From: Brachypodium distachyon
Lineage: Eukaryota; Streptophyta; Magnoliopsida; Poales; Poaceae
Assembly: GCF_000005505.3 (NCBI RefSeq)
Contig: NC_016131.3
Location: 37,597,001 to 37,661,000, forward strand
Direction: 5' to 3'
Length of the DNA stretch: 64,000 nucleotides
In this document: positions 21,050-35,850 of the stretch, piece after piece
How positions within the stretch are numbered: position 1 is the stretch's first letter
How the letters are laid out: the number at the start of each line of letters is the position of its first letter
Translations under genes and position numbers: made by a program
Notes under the pieces: generated by a model
Databases searched by the model: none
Seen by the model: the letters and a program-made list of their open reading frames with translations, nothing else
What the model was told of the DNA's origin: nothing

Positions 21050-22300
21050 CTAAACTTTGATCCGGAACGTGTCCATTTGAGGTACTAGGATGAGCACACA
21101 TAACATAGGTATTCATCGAAGCGAAACAACACTACACAACTTGTACGGACTCGCTAGGCATGGTCCCTCACTAGGACGGACAATTCTGCCAATCCGAGTC
21201 GGTGCGAAACTTTGATCCGGAACGTGTCCATTTGAGGTACTTGGATGAGCACACCAAACAAAGCTACTCATCGAAGCGAAACAAGACTAGACAACTTGTA
21301 CGGACTCGCTAGGCAAGGTCCCTCCCTAGGTCGGACAATTCGGCGAAATCGGAGTCGGGGCGAAACTTTGATACGGAACGTGTCCATTTGAGGTACTAGG
21401 ATGAACACACAAAACAAAGCTACTCATCGAAGCGAAACAAGATTAGACCAGTTGTACGGACTCGCTAGGCATGTTCCATCACTAGGACGGACAATTCGGC
21501 CAGATCGGAATCGGTGTCAAACTTTGATCCGGAACGTGATCATTTGAGGTACTAGGATGAACACACCAAACAAAGCTACTCATCGAAGCGAAACAAGACT
21601 AGGCCACTTGTACGGACGTGCTAGGCATCGTCCCTCACTAGGACGGACAATCCGGCAAGATCGGAGTCGGTGCCAATCTTTGATCCGGAACGTGTCCCTT
21701 TGAGCTACTAGGATGAGCACCCAAAACAGACCTACTCATCGAAGCGAAACAGGACTTGATCACTTGTACGGACCCGCTAGGCATGGTCCCTCACTAGGAC
21801 GGACAATTCGGCCAAATCCGAGTCGGTGCTAAACTTTGATCCGGAACGTGTCCATTTGAGGTACTAGGATGAGCAAACCAAACATAGGTACTCATCGAAG
21901 CGAAACAAGACTACACAACTTGTACGGACTCGCTACGCATGGTCCCTCACTAGGTCGGACAATTCTACCAAATCGGAACGTGTCCATTTGAGGTACTAGG
22001 ATGAGCACACCAAACAAAGCTACTCATCGAAGTGAAACAAGAGTAGACAACTTGTACGGATGCGCTAGGCAAGCTCCCTCACTAGGTCGGACAATTCGGC
22101 GAAATCGGAGTCGGTGGTAAACTTTGATACGAAACGTGTCCATTTGAGGTAATAGGACGAACACAGCAAGCCAAGCTACTCATCGAAGCGAAGCGAGACT
22201 AGACAACTTGTACGGACTCGCTAGGCATGGTCCCTCACTAGGACGGACAATTCTGCCAAATCGGAGTGGGTGCTAAACTTTGATCCGGAACGTGTCCGTT
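21050..22300 (+). repeat. Satellite duplication C, copy 1 (partner ~28895-30165)
   Basis: Eight consecutive variant monomers here recur in the same order 7845 bp downstream. They include CACATAACATAGGT, GGTCCCTCCCTAGG with AGTCGGGGCG, and a shortened one reading TCTACCAAATCGGAACGTG. Differences are a few substitutions. Edges are approximate to within a monomer. Confidence 0.85.
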
Positions 22301-25300
22301 TGAGGTACTAGGATGAGCACACCAAACAAACCTACTTATCGAAGCGAAACAAGACTAGACCAGTTGTATGAACACGCTAGGCATGGTCCCTCACTAGGAC
22401 GGACAATCGGCCAAATCCGAGGCGGTGCTAAACTTTGATCCGGAACGGGGCCATTTGAGGTACTAGGATGAGCACACCAAACAAAGCTACTCATCGAAGT
22501 GAAACAAGAGTAGACAACTTGTACGGACTCGCTAGGCAAGCTCCCTCACTAGGTCGGACAATTCGGCGAAATCCGAGTCGGTGGTAAACTTTGATACGAA
22601 ACGTGTCCATTTGAGGTAATAGGACGAATACACCAAACAAAGCTACTCATCGAAGCGAAACAAGACTAGACCACTTGTACGGACTCGCTAGGCATGGTCC
22701 CTCACTAGGTCAGACAATCCGGCCAAATCGGAGTCGGTGGTAAACTTTGATCCGGAACGTGTCCATTTGAGGTACTAGGATGAGCACACCAAACAAAGCT
22801 ACTCATCGAAGTGAAACAAGAGTAGACAACTTGTACGGACTCGCTAGGCAAGCTCCCTCACTAGGTCGGACAATTCGGCGAAATCGGAGTCGGTGGTAAA
22901 CTTTGATACGAAACATGTCCATTTGAGATAATAGGACGAACACACCAAGCAAAGCTACTCATCGAAGCGAAACAAGACTAGACAACTTGTACGGACTCGC
23001 TAGGCATGGTCCCTCACTAGGACGGACAATTCTGCCAAATCGGAGTGGGTGCTAAACTTTGATCCGGAACGTGTCCGTTTGAGGTACTAGGATGAGCACA
23101 CCAAACAAACCTACTTACCGAAGCGAAACAAGACTAGACTAGTTGTATGAACACGCTAGGCATGGTCCCTCACTAGGACGGACAATCGGCCAAATCCGAG
23201 GCGGTGCTAAACTTTGATCCGGAACGCGGCCATTTGAGGTACTAGGATGAGCACACCAAACAAAGCTACTCATCGAAGCGAAACCAGACTAGACCACTTG
23301 TACGGACTTGCTAGGTATGGTCCCTCACTAGAACGGACAATTCTGCCGGATTGGTCCCTCACTTGGACAGATAATTCGGCCCAATTGGTGTCGGTGCTAA
23401 ACTTTGATCCGGAACGTGTCCCTTTGAGGTACTAGGATGAGCACCCCAAACAGACCTACTCATCGAAGCGAAACAGGACTTGACCACTTGTATGGACCCG
23501 CTAGGTATGGTCTCTCACTAGGACGGACAATGCGGCCAAATCCGAGTCGGTGCTAAACTTTGATCCGGAACGTGTCCATTTGAGGTACTAGGATGAGCAA
23601 ACCAAACATAGGTACTCATCGAAGCGAAACAAGACTGCACAATTTGTACGGACTCGCTAGGCATGGTCCCTCACTAGGACGGACAATCCGGCAAGATCGG
23701 AGTCGGTGCCAATCTTTGATCCGGAACGTGTCCCTTTGAGCTACTTGGATGAGCACCCAAAACAGACCTACTCATCGAAGCGAAACAAGACTTGACCACT
23801 TGTACGGACCCGCTAGGCATGGTCCCTCACTAGGACGGACAATTCAGCCAAATCCGAGTCGGTGCTAAACTTTTATCCGGAACGTGTCCATTTGAGGTAC
23901 TAGGATGAGCAAACCAAACATAGGTACTCATCGAAGCGAAACAAGACTAAACAACTTGTACGGACTCGCTACGCATGGTCCCCCACTAGGACGGACAATT
24001 CTACCAAATCGGAGTCGGTGCTAAACTTTGATCCGGAACGTGTCCATTCGAGGTACTAGGATGAGCACACCAAAAAAATCTACTCATCGAAGCGAAACAA
24101 GACTAGACGAGTTGTACGGACACGCTAGGTATGGTCCCTCACTAGGACGGACAATTGGCCAAATCCGAGTCGGTGTAATACTTTGATCCGGAACGTGTCC
24201 ATTTGAGGTACTAGGATGAGCACACCAAACAAAGCTACTCATCGAAGTGAAACAAGAGTAGACAACTTGTACGGACTCGCTAGGCAAGCTCCCTCACTAG
24301 GTCGGACAATTCGGCGAAATCCGAGTCGGTGGTAAACTTTGATACGAAACGTGTCCATTTGAGGTAATAGGACGAATACACCAAACAAAGCTACTCATCG
24401 AAGCGAAACAAGACTAGACCACTTGTACGGACTCGCTAGGCATGGTCCCTCACTAGGTCAGACAATCCGGCCAAATCAGAGTCGGTGCTAAACTTTTATC
24501 CGGAACGTGTCCATTTGAGGTACTAGGATGAGCACACCAAACAAAGCTACTCATCGAAGTGAAACAAGAGTAGACAACTTGTACGGACTCGCTAGGCAAG
24601 CTCCCTCACTAGGTCGGACAATTCGGCGAAATCCGAGTCGGTGGTAAACTTTGATACGAAACGTGTCCATTTGAGGTACTATGATGAGCACACCAAACAA
24701 AGCTACGCATCGAAGCGAAGCAAGACTAGACCACTTGTACGGGCTCGCTAGGCATGGTCCCTCACTAGGTCAGACAATCCGGCCAAATCAGAGTCGGTGC
24801 TAAACTTTGATCCGGAACGTGTCCATTTGAGGTACTAGGCTGAGCACACCAAGGAAAGCTACCCATCGAAGGGAAACAAGACTAGACCACTTGTACGGAC
24901 TCGCTAGGCATGCTCCACAACTAGGACGGATAAATACGGCCAAATCGGTGTCGGTGCTAAGCTTTGATCCAGTATGTGTCCATTTGAGGTATTAGGATAA
25001 GCAAACCAAACAAAGCTACTCATGTGAGGTAATAGGATGAGCACACATAACATAGGTCCGCATCGAAGCGAAACAAGACTACACAACTTGTACGGACTCG
25101 CTAGGCACGGTCCTTCACTAGGACAGACAATCCGGCAAAATCGGAGTCGGTGCCAATCTTTGATCCGGAACGTGTCCCTTTGAGGTACTAGGATGAGCAC
25201 CCCAAACCGACCTACTCATCGATGTGAAACAAGACTTGACCACTTGTACGGACCCGCTAGGCATGGTACCTCACTAGGACGGACAATTCGGCCAAATCCG

Positions 25301-25679
25301 AGTCGGTGCTAAACTCGGATCCGGAACGTGTCCATTTGAGGTACTAGGATGAGCACACCAAACAAAGCTACTCATCGAAGCGAAACAAGACTAGACCACT
25401 TGTACGGACTCGCTAGGCATGGTCCCTCACTAGGACAGACAATCCGGCCAAATCAGAGTCGTTGCTAAACATTGATCCGGAACGTGTCCATTTGAGGTAC
25501 TAGGCTTAGCACACCAAACAAAGCTACTCATCGAAGGGAAACAAGACTAGACCACTTGTACGGAATCGCTAGGCATGCTCCATCACTAGGACGGATAATT
25601 CGGCCAAATCGGTGTCGGTGCTAAACTTTGATCCGGTATGTGTCCATTTGAGGTATTAGGATAAGCAAACCAAACAAAG

Positions 25680-28545
25680 CTACTCATTTGAGGTAGTAGG
25701 ATGAGCACACATAACATAAGTCCTCATCGAAGCGAAACAAAACAACACAACTTGTACGGCCTCGCTAGGCATGGTCCCTCACTAGGACGGACAATTCCGC
25801 AAAATCGGAGTCGGTGCTAAACTTTGATCCGGAACGTGTCCATTTGAGGTACTTGGATGACCACACCAAACAAAGCTACTCATCGAAGCGAAACAAGACT
25901 ACACCACTTGTACAGACTCGCTAGGCATGCTCCATCACTAGGATGGATAATTCGGCAAATCGGAGTCGGTGCTAAACTTTGATCCGGAACGTGTCCGTTT
26001 GAGGTACTAGGATGAGCACACCAAACAAACCAACTTATCGAAGCGAAACAAGACTAGACCAGTTGTATGAACACGCTAGGCATGGTCCCTCACTAGGACG
26101 GACAATCGGCCAAATCCGAGGCTAGACCACTTGTACGGACTCGCTAGGTATGGTCCCTCACTAGAACGGCAATTCTGCCGGCATGGTCCCTCACTTGGAC
26201 TGATAATTCGGCCCAATTGGTGTCGGTGCTAAACTTTGATCCGGAACGTGTCCCTTTGAGGTACTAGGATGAGCACCCCAAACAGACCTACTCATCGAAG
26301 CGAAACAGGACTTGACCACTTGTACGGACAATTCTGCCGGCATGGTCCCTCACTAGGACGGACAATTCGGCCAAATCCGAGTCGGTGCTAAACTTTGATC
26401 CGAAACGTGTCCATTTGAGGTACTAGGATGAGCAAACCAAACATAGGTACTCATCGAAGCGAAACAAGACTGCACAATTTGTACGGACTCGCTAGGCATG
26501 GTCCCTCACTAGGACGGACAATTCTGCCAAATCGGAGTCGCAGCTAAACTTTGATCTGGAACATGTCAATTTGAGGTACTAGGATGAGCACACAAAACAA
26601 AGCTACTCATCGAAGCGAAACAAGACTAGACCACTTGTACGGACTCGCTAGGCAAGGTCCCTCACTACGACAGACAATCCGGCCAAATCCGAGTGGGTGC
26701 TATACTTTGATCCGGAACGTGTCCATTTGAGGTACTAGGATGAGCACACCAAACAAAGCTACTCATCGAAGGGAAACAAGACTTGACCACTTGTACGGAC
26801 TCGCTAGGCATGGTCCATCACTAGGACGGATAATTCGGCCAAATCGGTGTCGGTGCTATACTTTGATCCGGTATGTGTCCATTTTAGGTACTAGGATGAA
26901 CACACCAAACAAAGCTACTCATCGAAGCGAAACAGGACTAGACAACTTGTACGGACTCCCTAGGCAAGGTCCCTCACTAGCACGAACAATTGGCGAAATC
27001 GGAGTCGATGCGAAACTTTGATACGGAACATGTCCATTTCAGGTAGAGGGATGAGCACACCAAACAAACCTACTCATCGAAGCGAAACAAGACTAGACCA
27101 GTTGTACGGAATCGCTAGGCATGGTCCCTCACTACGACGGCGATCCGGCCAAATCGGAGTTGGTGCAAAACTTTGATCCCGAACGTGTCCATTTGAGGTA
27201 TTAGGATGAGCACACCAAACAAACCTACTTATCGAACGGAAACAAGACTAGACCACTTGTACGGACTCGCTAGGCATGGTCCCTCACTAGGACGGACAAT
27301 TCGGCCAAATCCGAGTCGGTGCTAAAATTTGATCCGGAACGTGTCCATTTCAGGTAATAGGATGAGCACACATAACATAGGTCCTCATCGAAGCGAAACA
27401 AGACTACACAACTTGTACGGACTCGCTAGGCATGGTCACTCACTAGGACGGACAATTCTGCCAAATCGGAGTCGGTGCTAAACTTTGATCCGGAACATGT
27501 CCATTTGAGGTACTTGGATGAGCGCACCAAACAAAGCTACTCATCGAAGCAAAACAAGACTAGACAACTTGTACGGACTCGCTATCGCTAGGCATGGTCC
27601 CTCACTAGGACGGAAAATTCTGCCAAATCGGTGTGGGTGCTAAACTTTGATCCGGAACGTGTCCGTTTGAGGTACTAGGATGAGCACACCAAACAAACCT
27701 ACTTATCGAAGCGAAACAAGACTAGACCAGTTGTATGAACACGCTAGGCATGGTCCCTCACTAGGACGGACAATCCCGCAAAATCGGAGTGGGTGCTAAA
27801 ATTTCATCCGGAACGTGTCCATTTGAGGTACTAGGATGAAAACACCAAAGAAAGCTACTCATTGAAGCAAAACAAGACTAGACAACTTGTACGGACTCGC
27901 TAGGCAAGGTCCCTCACTAGGTCGGACAATTCGGCAAAAGCGGAGTCGGTTCGAAACTTTGATACGGAACGTGTCCATTTGAGGTACTAGGATGAACGCA
28001 CGAAACAAAGCTACTCATCGAAGCGAAACAAGACTAGACCACTTGTCCGGACTCGCTCTGCAAGGTGCCTCACAAGGACGGACAATGCCGCAAAATCGGA
28101 GTCGGTGCTACAATTTGATCGGGAACGTGTCCATTTGAGGTACTAGGATGAGCACACCAAACAAAGCTACTCATGGAAGCGTAACAGGACTAGACAACTT
28201 GTACGGACTCGCTAGGCAAGGTCCCTCCCTAGGTCGGACAATTCGGCGAAATCGGAGTCGGGGCGAAACTTTGATACGGAACGTGTCCATTTGAGGTACT
28301 AGGATGAGCACAGATAACATAGGTACTCATCGAACCGAAACAAGTCTAGACCAGTTGTACGGACTCGCTAGGCATGGTCCCTCACTAGGACGGACAATCC
28401 GGCCAAATCGGAATCGGTGTCAAACTTTGATCCGGAATGTGTTCATTTGAGGTACTAGGATGAACACACAAAACAAAGCCACTCATCGAAGCGAAACATG
28501 ACTAGACCACTTGTACGGACTCGCTAGGCATGGTCCCTCACTAGG
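25680..28545 (+). repeat. Satellite duplication A/B, copy A (partner ~30178-33130)
   Basis: Nearly identical to 30178-33130 in monomer order and sequence. The offset is 4497 bp at the left end and 4584 bp further right; the change is explained by about 87 bp missing from this copy at 26122, between CCGAGGC and TAGACCACTT. The two copies diverge after about 28545 (AATTCGGCC here, AATCCGG in copy B). A 93-codon spurious frame at 26740 is repeated identically at 31324. Confidence 0.9.
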
Positions 28546-28894
28546 ACGGACAATTCGGCCAAATCCGAGTCGGTGCTAAAATTTGATCCGGAACGTGTCC
28601 ATTTCAGGTAATAGGATGAGCACACATAACATAGGTACTCATCGAAGCGAAACAAGACTACACAACTTGTACGGACTCGCTAGGCATGGTAACTCACTAG
28701 GACGGACAATTCTGCCAAATCGGAGTCGGTGCTAAACTTTGATCCGGAACGTGTCCATTTGAGGTACTTGGATGAGCGCACCAAACAAAGCTACTCATCG
28801 AAGCAAAACAAGACTAGACAACTTGTACGGACTCGCTATCGCTAGGCATGGTCCCTCACTAGGACGGAAAATGCTGCCAAATCGGTGTGGGTGC

Positions 28895-30165
28895 TAAACT
28901 TTGATCCGGAACGTGTCCATTTGAGGTACTAGGATGAGCACACATAACATAGGTACTCATCGAAGCGAAACAACACTACACAACTTGTACGGACTCGCTA
29001 GGCATGGTCCCTCACTAGGACGGACAATTCTGCCAAATCCGAGTCGGTGCGAAACTTTGATCCGGAACGTGTCCATTTGAGGTACTTGGATGAGCACACC
29101 AAACAAAGCTACTCATCGAAGCGAAACAAGACTAGACAACTTGTACGGACTCGCTAGGCAAGGTCCCTCCCTAGGTCGGACAATTCGGCGAAATCGGAGT
29201 CGGGGTGAAACTTTGATACGGAACGTGTCCATTTGAGGTACTAGGATGAACACACAAAACAAAGCTACTCATCGAAGCGAAACAAGATTAGACCAGTTGT
29301 ACGGACTCGCTAGGCATGTTCCATCACTAGGACGGACAATTCGGCCAGATCGGAATCGGTGTCAAACTTTGATCCGGAACGTGATCATTTGAGGTACTAG
29401 GATGAACACACCAACCAAAGCTACTCATCGAAGCGAAACAAGACTAGGCCACTTGTACGGACGTGCTAGGCATCGTCCCTCACTAGGACGGACAATCCGG
29501 CAAGATCGGAGTCGGTGCCAATCTTTGATCCGGAACGTGTCCCTTTGAGCTACTAGGATGAGCACCCAAAACAGACCTACTCATCGAAGCGAAACAGGAC
29601 TTGATCACTTGTACGGACCCGCTAGGCATGGTCCCTCACTAGGACGGACAATTCGGCCAAATCCGAGTCGGTGCTAAACTTTGATCCGGAACGTGTCCAT
29701 TTGAGGTACTAGGATGAGCAAACCAAACATAGGTACTCATCGAAGCGAAACAAGACTACACAACTTGTACGGACTCGCTACGCATGGTCCCTCACTAGGT
29801 CGGACAATTCTACCAAATCGGAACGTGTCCATTTGAGGTACTAGGATGAGCACACCAAACAAAGCTACTCATCGAAGTGAAACAAGAGTAGACAACTTGT
29901 ACGGATGCGCTAGCCAAGCTCCCTCACTAGGTCGGACAATTCGGCGAAATCGGAGTCGGTGGTAAACTTTGATACGAAACGTGTCCATTTGAGGTAATAG
30001 GACGAACACAGCAAGCAAAGCTACTCATCGAAGCGAAACAAGACTAGACAACTTGTACGGACTAGCTAGGCATGGTCCCTCACTAGGACGGACAATTCTG
30101 CCAAATCGGAGTGGGTGCTAAACTTTGATCCGGAACGTGTCCGTTTGAGGTACTAGGATGAGCAA
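28895..30165 (+). repeat. Satellite duplication C, copy 2
   Basis: Repeats the monomer series of 21050-22300 with a few substitutions (for example AGTCGGGGTG for AGTCGGGGCG). It is joined directly to copy B of the next duplication near 30165, where ATGAGCACACC is replaced by ATGAGCAAACC. Confidence 0.85.
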
Positions 30166-30177
30166 ACCAAACAAAGC

Positions 30178-33130
30178 TACTCATTTGAGGTAGTAGGATG
30201 AGCACACATAACATAAGTCCTCATCGAAGCGAAACAAAACAACACAACTTGTACGGCCTCGCTAGGCATGGTCCCTCACTAGGACGGACAATTCCGCAAA
30301 ATCGGAGTCGGTGCTAAACTTTGATCCGGAACGTGTCCATTTGAGGTACTTGGATGACCACACCAAACAAAGCTACTCATCGAAGCGAAACAAGACTACA
30401 CCACTTGTACAGACTCGCTAGGCATGCTCCATCACTAGGATGGATAATTCGGCAAATCGGAGTCGGTGCTAAACTTTGATCCGGAACGTGTCCGTTTGAG
30501 GTACTAGGATGAGCACACCAAACAAACCAACTTATCGAAGCGAAACAAGACTAGACCAGTTGTATGAACACGCTAGGCATGGTCCCTCACTAGGACGGAA
30601 AATCGGCCAAATCCGAGGCGGTGCTAAACTTTGATCCGGAACGTGGCCATTTGAGGTACTAGGATGAGCACACCAAACAAAGCTACTCATCGAAGCGAAA
30701 CTAGACTAGACCACTTGTACGGACTCGCTAGGTATGGTCCCTCACTAGAACGGCAATTCTGCCGGCATGGTCCCTCACTTGGACAGATAATTCGGCCCAA
30801 TTGGTGTCGGTGCTAAACTTTGATCCGGAACGTGTCCCTTTGAGGTACTAGGATGAGCACCCCAAACAGACCTACTCATCGAAGCGAAACAGGACTTGAC
30901 CACTTGTACGGACAATTCTGCCGGCATGGTCCCTCACTAGGACGGACAATTCGGCCAAATCCGAGTCGGTGCTAAACTTTGATCCGAAACGTGTCCATTT
31001 GAGGTACTAGGATGAGCAAACCAAACATAGGTACTCATCGAAGCGAAACAAGACTGCACAATTTGTACGGACTCGCTAGGCATGGTCCCTCACTAGGACG
31101 GACAATTCTGCCAAATCGGAGTCGCAGCTAAACTTTGATCTGGAACATGTCAATTTGAGGTACTAGGATGAGCACACAAAACAAAGCTACTCATCGAAGC
31201 GAAACAAGACTAGACCACTTGTACGGACTCGCTAGGCAAGGTCCCTCACTACGACAGACAATCCGGCCAAATCCGAGTGGGTGCTATACTTTGATCCGGA
31301 ACGTGTCCATTTGAGGTACTAGGATGAGCACACCAAACAAAGCTACTCATCGAAGGGAAACAAGACTTGACCACTTGTACGGACTCGCTAGGCATGGTCC
31401 ATCACTAGGACGGATAATTCGGCCAAATCGGTGTCGGTGCTATACTTTGATCCGGTATGTGTCCATTTTAGGTACTAGGATGAACACACCAAACAAAGCT
31501 ACTCATCGAAGCGAAACAGGACTAGACAACTTGTACGGACTCCCTAGGCAAGGTCCCTCACTAGCACGAACAATTGGCGAAATCGGAGTCGATGCGAAAC
31601 TTTGATACGGAACATGTCCATTTCAGGTAGAGGGATGAGCACACCAAACAAACCTACTCATCGAAGCGAAACAAGACTAGACCAGTTGTACGGAATCGCT
31701 AGGCATGGTCCCTCACTACGACGGCGATCCGGCCAAATCGGAGTTGGTGCAAAACTTTGATCCCGAACGTGTCCATTTGAGGTATTAGGATGAGCACACC
31801 AAACAAACCTACTTATCGAACGGAAACAAGACTAGACCACTTGTACGGACTCGCTAGGCATGGTCCCTCACTAGGACGGACAATTCGGCCAAATCCGAGT
31901 CGGTGCTAAAATTTGATCCGGAACGTGTCCATTTCAGGTAATAGGATGAGCACACATAACATAGGTCCTCATCGAAGCGAAACAAGACTACACAACTTGT
32001 ACGGACTCGCTAGGCATGGTCACTCACTAGGACGGACAATTCTGCCAAATCGGAGTCGGTGCTAAACTTTGATCCGGAACATGTCCATTTGAGGTACTTG
32101 GATGAGCGCACCAAACAAAGCTACTCATCGAAGCAAAACAAGACTAGACAACTTGTACGGACTCGCTATCGCTAGGCATGGTCCCTCACTAGGACGGAAA
32201 ATTCTGCCAAATCGGTGTGGGTGCTAAACTTTGATCCGGAACGTGTCCGTTTGAGGTACTAGGATGAGCACACCAAACAAACCTACTTATCGAAGCGAAA
32301 CAAGACTAGACCAGTTGTATGAACACGCTAGGCATGGTCCCTCACTAGGACGGACAATCCCGCAAAATCGGAGTGGGTGCTAAAATTTCATCCGGAACGT
32401 GTCCATTTGAGGTACTAGGATGAAAACACCAAAGAAAGCTACTCATTGAAGCAAAACAAGACTAGACAACTTGTACGGACTCGCTAGGCAAGGTCCCTCA
32501 CTAGGTCGGACAATTCGGCAAAAGCGGAGTCGGTTCGAAACTTTGATACGGAACGTGTCCATTTGAGGTACTAGGATGAACGCACGAAACAAAGCTACTC
32601 ATCGAAGCGAAACAAGACTAGACCACTTGTCCGGACTCGCTCTGCAAGGTGCCTCACAAGGACGGACAATGCCGCAAAATCGGAGTCGGTGCTACAATTT
32701 GATCGGGAACGTGTCCATTTGAGGTACTAGGATGAGCACACCAAACAAAGCTACTCATGGAAGCGTAACAGGACTAGACAACTTGTACGGACTCGCTAGG
32801 CAAGGTCCCTCCCTAGGTCGGACAATTCGGCGAAATCGGAGTCGGGGCGAAACTTTGATACGGAACGTGTCCATTTGAGGTACTAGGATGAGCACAGATA
32901 ACATAGGTACTCATCGAACCGAAACAAGTCTAGACCAGTTGTACGGACTCGCTAGGCATGGTCCCTCACTAGGACGGACAATCCAGCCACATCGGAATCG
33001 GTGTCAAACTTTGATCCGGAATGTGTTCATTTGAGGTACTAGGATGAACACACAAAACAAAGCCACTCATCGAAGCGAAACATGACTAGGCCACTTGTAC
33101 GGACTCGCTAGGCATGGTCCCTCACTAGGA
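30178..33130 (+). repeat. Satellite duplication A/B, copy B
   Basis: Partner of 25680-28545; it keeps the ~87 bp that copy A lacks at 26122. Only scattered substitutions separate the copies, such as ATCCAGCCACATCGG here against ATCCGGCCAAATCGG. Confidence 0.9.
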
Positions 33131-34864
33131 CGGACAATCCGGTAAGATCGGAGTCGGTGCCAATCTTTGATCCGGAACGTGTCCCTTTGAGGTACTAGGA
33201 ATACACACAAAATAAAGCTACTCATCGAAGCGAAACAAGACTACACAACTTGTACGGACTCGCTAGGCATGGTCCCTCACTAGGACGGACAATTCGGCGA
33301 AATCGGAGTCGGTGCGACACTTTGATCCGGAACGTGTCCATTTGAGGTACTAGGATGAGCACACCAAACAAAGCTCCTCGTCGCAGCGAAACAAGACTAG
33401 ACCACTTGTACGGACTCGCTAGGCATGGTCCCTCACTAGAATAGACAATCCGGCCAAAGCAGAGTCGGTGCTAAACTTTGATCCGGAACGTGTCCATTTG
33501 AGGTACTAGGATGAGCACACATAACATAGGTACTCATCGAAGCGAAACAACACTACACAACTTGTACGGACTCGCTAGGCATGGTCCCTCACTAGGACAG
33601 ACAATTCTGCCAAATCCGAGTCGGTGGGAAACTTTGATCCGGAACGTGTCCATTTGAGATACTTGGATGAGCACACCAAACAAAGCTACTCATCGAAGCG
33701 AAACAAGACTAGACAACTTGTACGGACTCGCTAGGCAAGGTCCCTCCCTAGGTCGGACAACTCGGCGAAATCGGAGTCGGGGCGAAACTTTGATACTGAA
33801 CGTGTCCATTTGAGGTACTAGGATGAGCACAGATAACATAGGTACTCATCGAACCGAAACAAGTCTAGACCAGTTGTACGGACTCGCTAGGCATGTTCTA
33901 TCACTAGGACGGACAATTCGGCCAAATCGGAATCCGTGTCAAACATTGATCCGGAATGTGTTCATTTGACGTACTAGGATGAACACACAAAACAAAGCTA
34001 CTCATCGAAGCGAAACAAGACTAGACCACTTGTACGGACTCGCTAGGCATGGTCCCTCACTAGGACTGACAATCCGGCAAGATCGGAGTCGGTGCCAATC
34101 TTTGATCCGGAACGTGTCCATTTGAGGTACTAGGATGAACACACAAAATAAAGCTACTCATCGAAGCGAAACAAGACTACACAACTTGTACGGACTCGCT
34201 AGGCATGGTCCCTCACTAGGACGGAAAATTCGGCGAAATTGGAGTCGGTGCGACACTTTGATCCGGAACGTGTCCATTTGAGGTACTAGGATGAGCACAC
34301 CAAACAAAGCTCCTCATCGCAGCGAAACAAGACTAGACCACTTGTACGGACTCGCTAGGCATGGTCCCTCACTAGAATAGACAATCCGGCCAAAGCAGAG
34401 TCGGTGCGACACTTTGATCCGAAACGTGTCCATTTGAGGTACTAGGATCAGCACACCAAACAAAGCTCCTCATCGCAGCAAAACAAGACTAGACCACTTG
34501 TACGGACTCGCTAGGCATGGTCCCGCACTAGAATAGACAATCCGGCAAAAGCAGAGTCGGTGCTAAACTTTGATCAGGAACGTGTCCATTCGAGGTACTA
34601 GGATGAGCACACCAAACAAAGCTCCTCATCGAAGCGAAACAAGACTAGACCATTTGTACGGACTCGCTAGGCATGGTCCCTCACTAGAATAGAAAATACG
34701 GCCAAACCAGAGTCGGTGCTAAACTTTGATCCGGAACGTGTCCATTTGAGGTACTACGATCAGCACCCCAAACAGACCTACTCAACGAAGCGAAACAAGA
34801 CTTGACCACTTGTACGGACCCGCTAGGCATGGTCCCTCACTAGGACGGACAATCCGGAAAAATC

Positions 34865-35850
34865 GGAGTCGGTGCAAAATTTTGATCCGGAACGTGTCCC
34901 TTTGAGGTACTAGGATCAGCACACCAAACAAAGCTCCTCATCGCACCGAAACAAGACTAGACCACTTGTACGGACTCGCTAGGCATGGTCCCTCACTAGA
35001 ATAGACAATCCGGCCAAAGCAGAGTCGGTGCTAAACTTTGATCCGGAACTTGTCCATTTGAGGTACTAGGATGAGCACACCAAACAAAGCTCCTCATCGA
35101 AGCGAAACAAGACTAGACCACTTGTACGGACTCGCTAGGCATGGTCCCTCACTAGAATAGAAAATCCGGCCAAACCAGAGTCGGTGCTAAACTTTGATCC
35201 GGAACGTGTCCATTTGAGGTACTAGGATCAGCACACCAAACAAAGCTCCTCATCGCAGCGAAACAAGACTACACCACTTGTACGGACTCGCTAGGCATGG
35301 TCCCTCACTAGAAAAGACAATCCGGCCAAAGCAGAGTCGGTGCTAAACTTTGATCCGGAACGTGTCCATTTGAGGTACTAGGATGAGCACACCAAACAAA
35401 GCTCCTCATCGAAGTGAAACAAGACTAGACCACTTGTACGGACTCGCTAGGCATGGTCCCTCACTAGAATAGAAAATCCGGCCAAACCAGAGTCGGTGCT
35501 AAACTTTGATCCGGAACGTGTCCATTTGAGGTACTAGGATCAGCACACCAAACGGACCTACTCATCGAAGCGAAACAAGACTTGACCACTTGTACGGACT
35601 CGCTAGTCATGGTCCCTCACTTGAATGGACAATCCGGCAAAATCGCAGTCTGTGCTAAACTTTGATCCGGAACGTGTGCATTGGAGGTACTAGGATGTGC
35701 ACACCAAACAAAGCTACTCATCGAAGCGAAACAAGACGAGACAACTTGTATGGACTTGCTAGGCAAGGTCCCTCAATAGGTCGGACAATTCTGCGAAATC
35801 AGAGCCGGTGCGAAACTTTGATCCGGAACGTGTCCATTTGAGGTACTAGG
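34865..35850 (+). repeat. Satellite block preceding the 7574-bp units (partner 41649-42634)
   Basis: A run of about six monomers matching positions 41649-42634 inside the first 7574-bp unit at a constant offset of 6784 bp. Shared private variants are CGCAGTCTGTGCTAAAC, TGCATTGGAGG and AGACGAGACAACTTGTATGG. It shows that parts of the higher-order unit existed, or were copied, outside the present tandem triplet. Confidence 0.85.
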
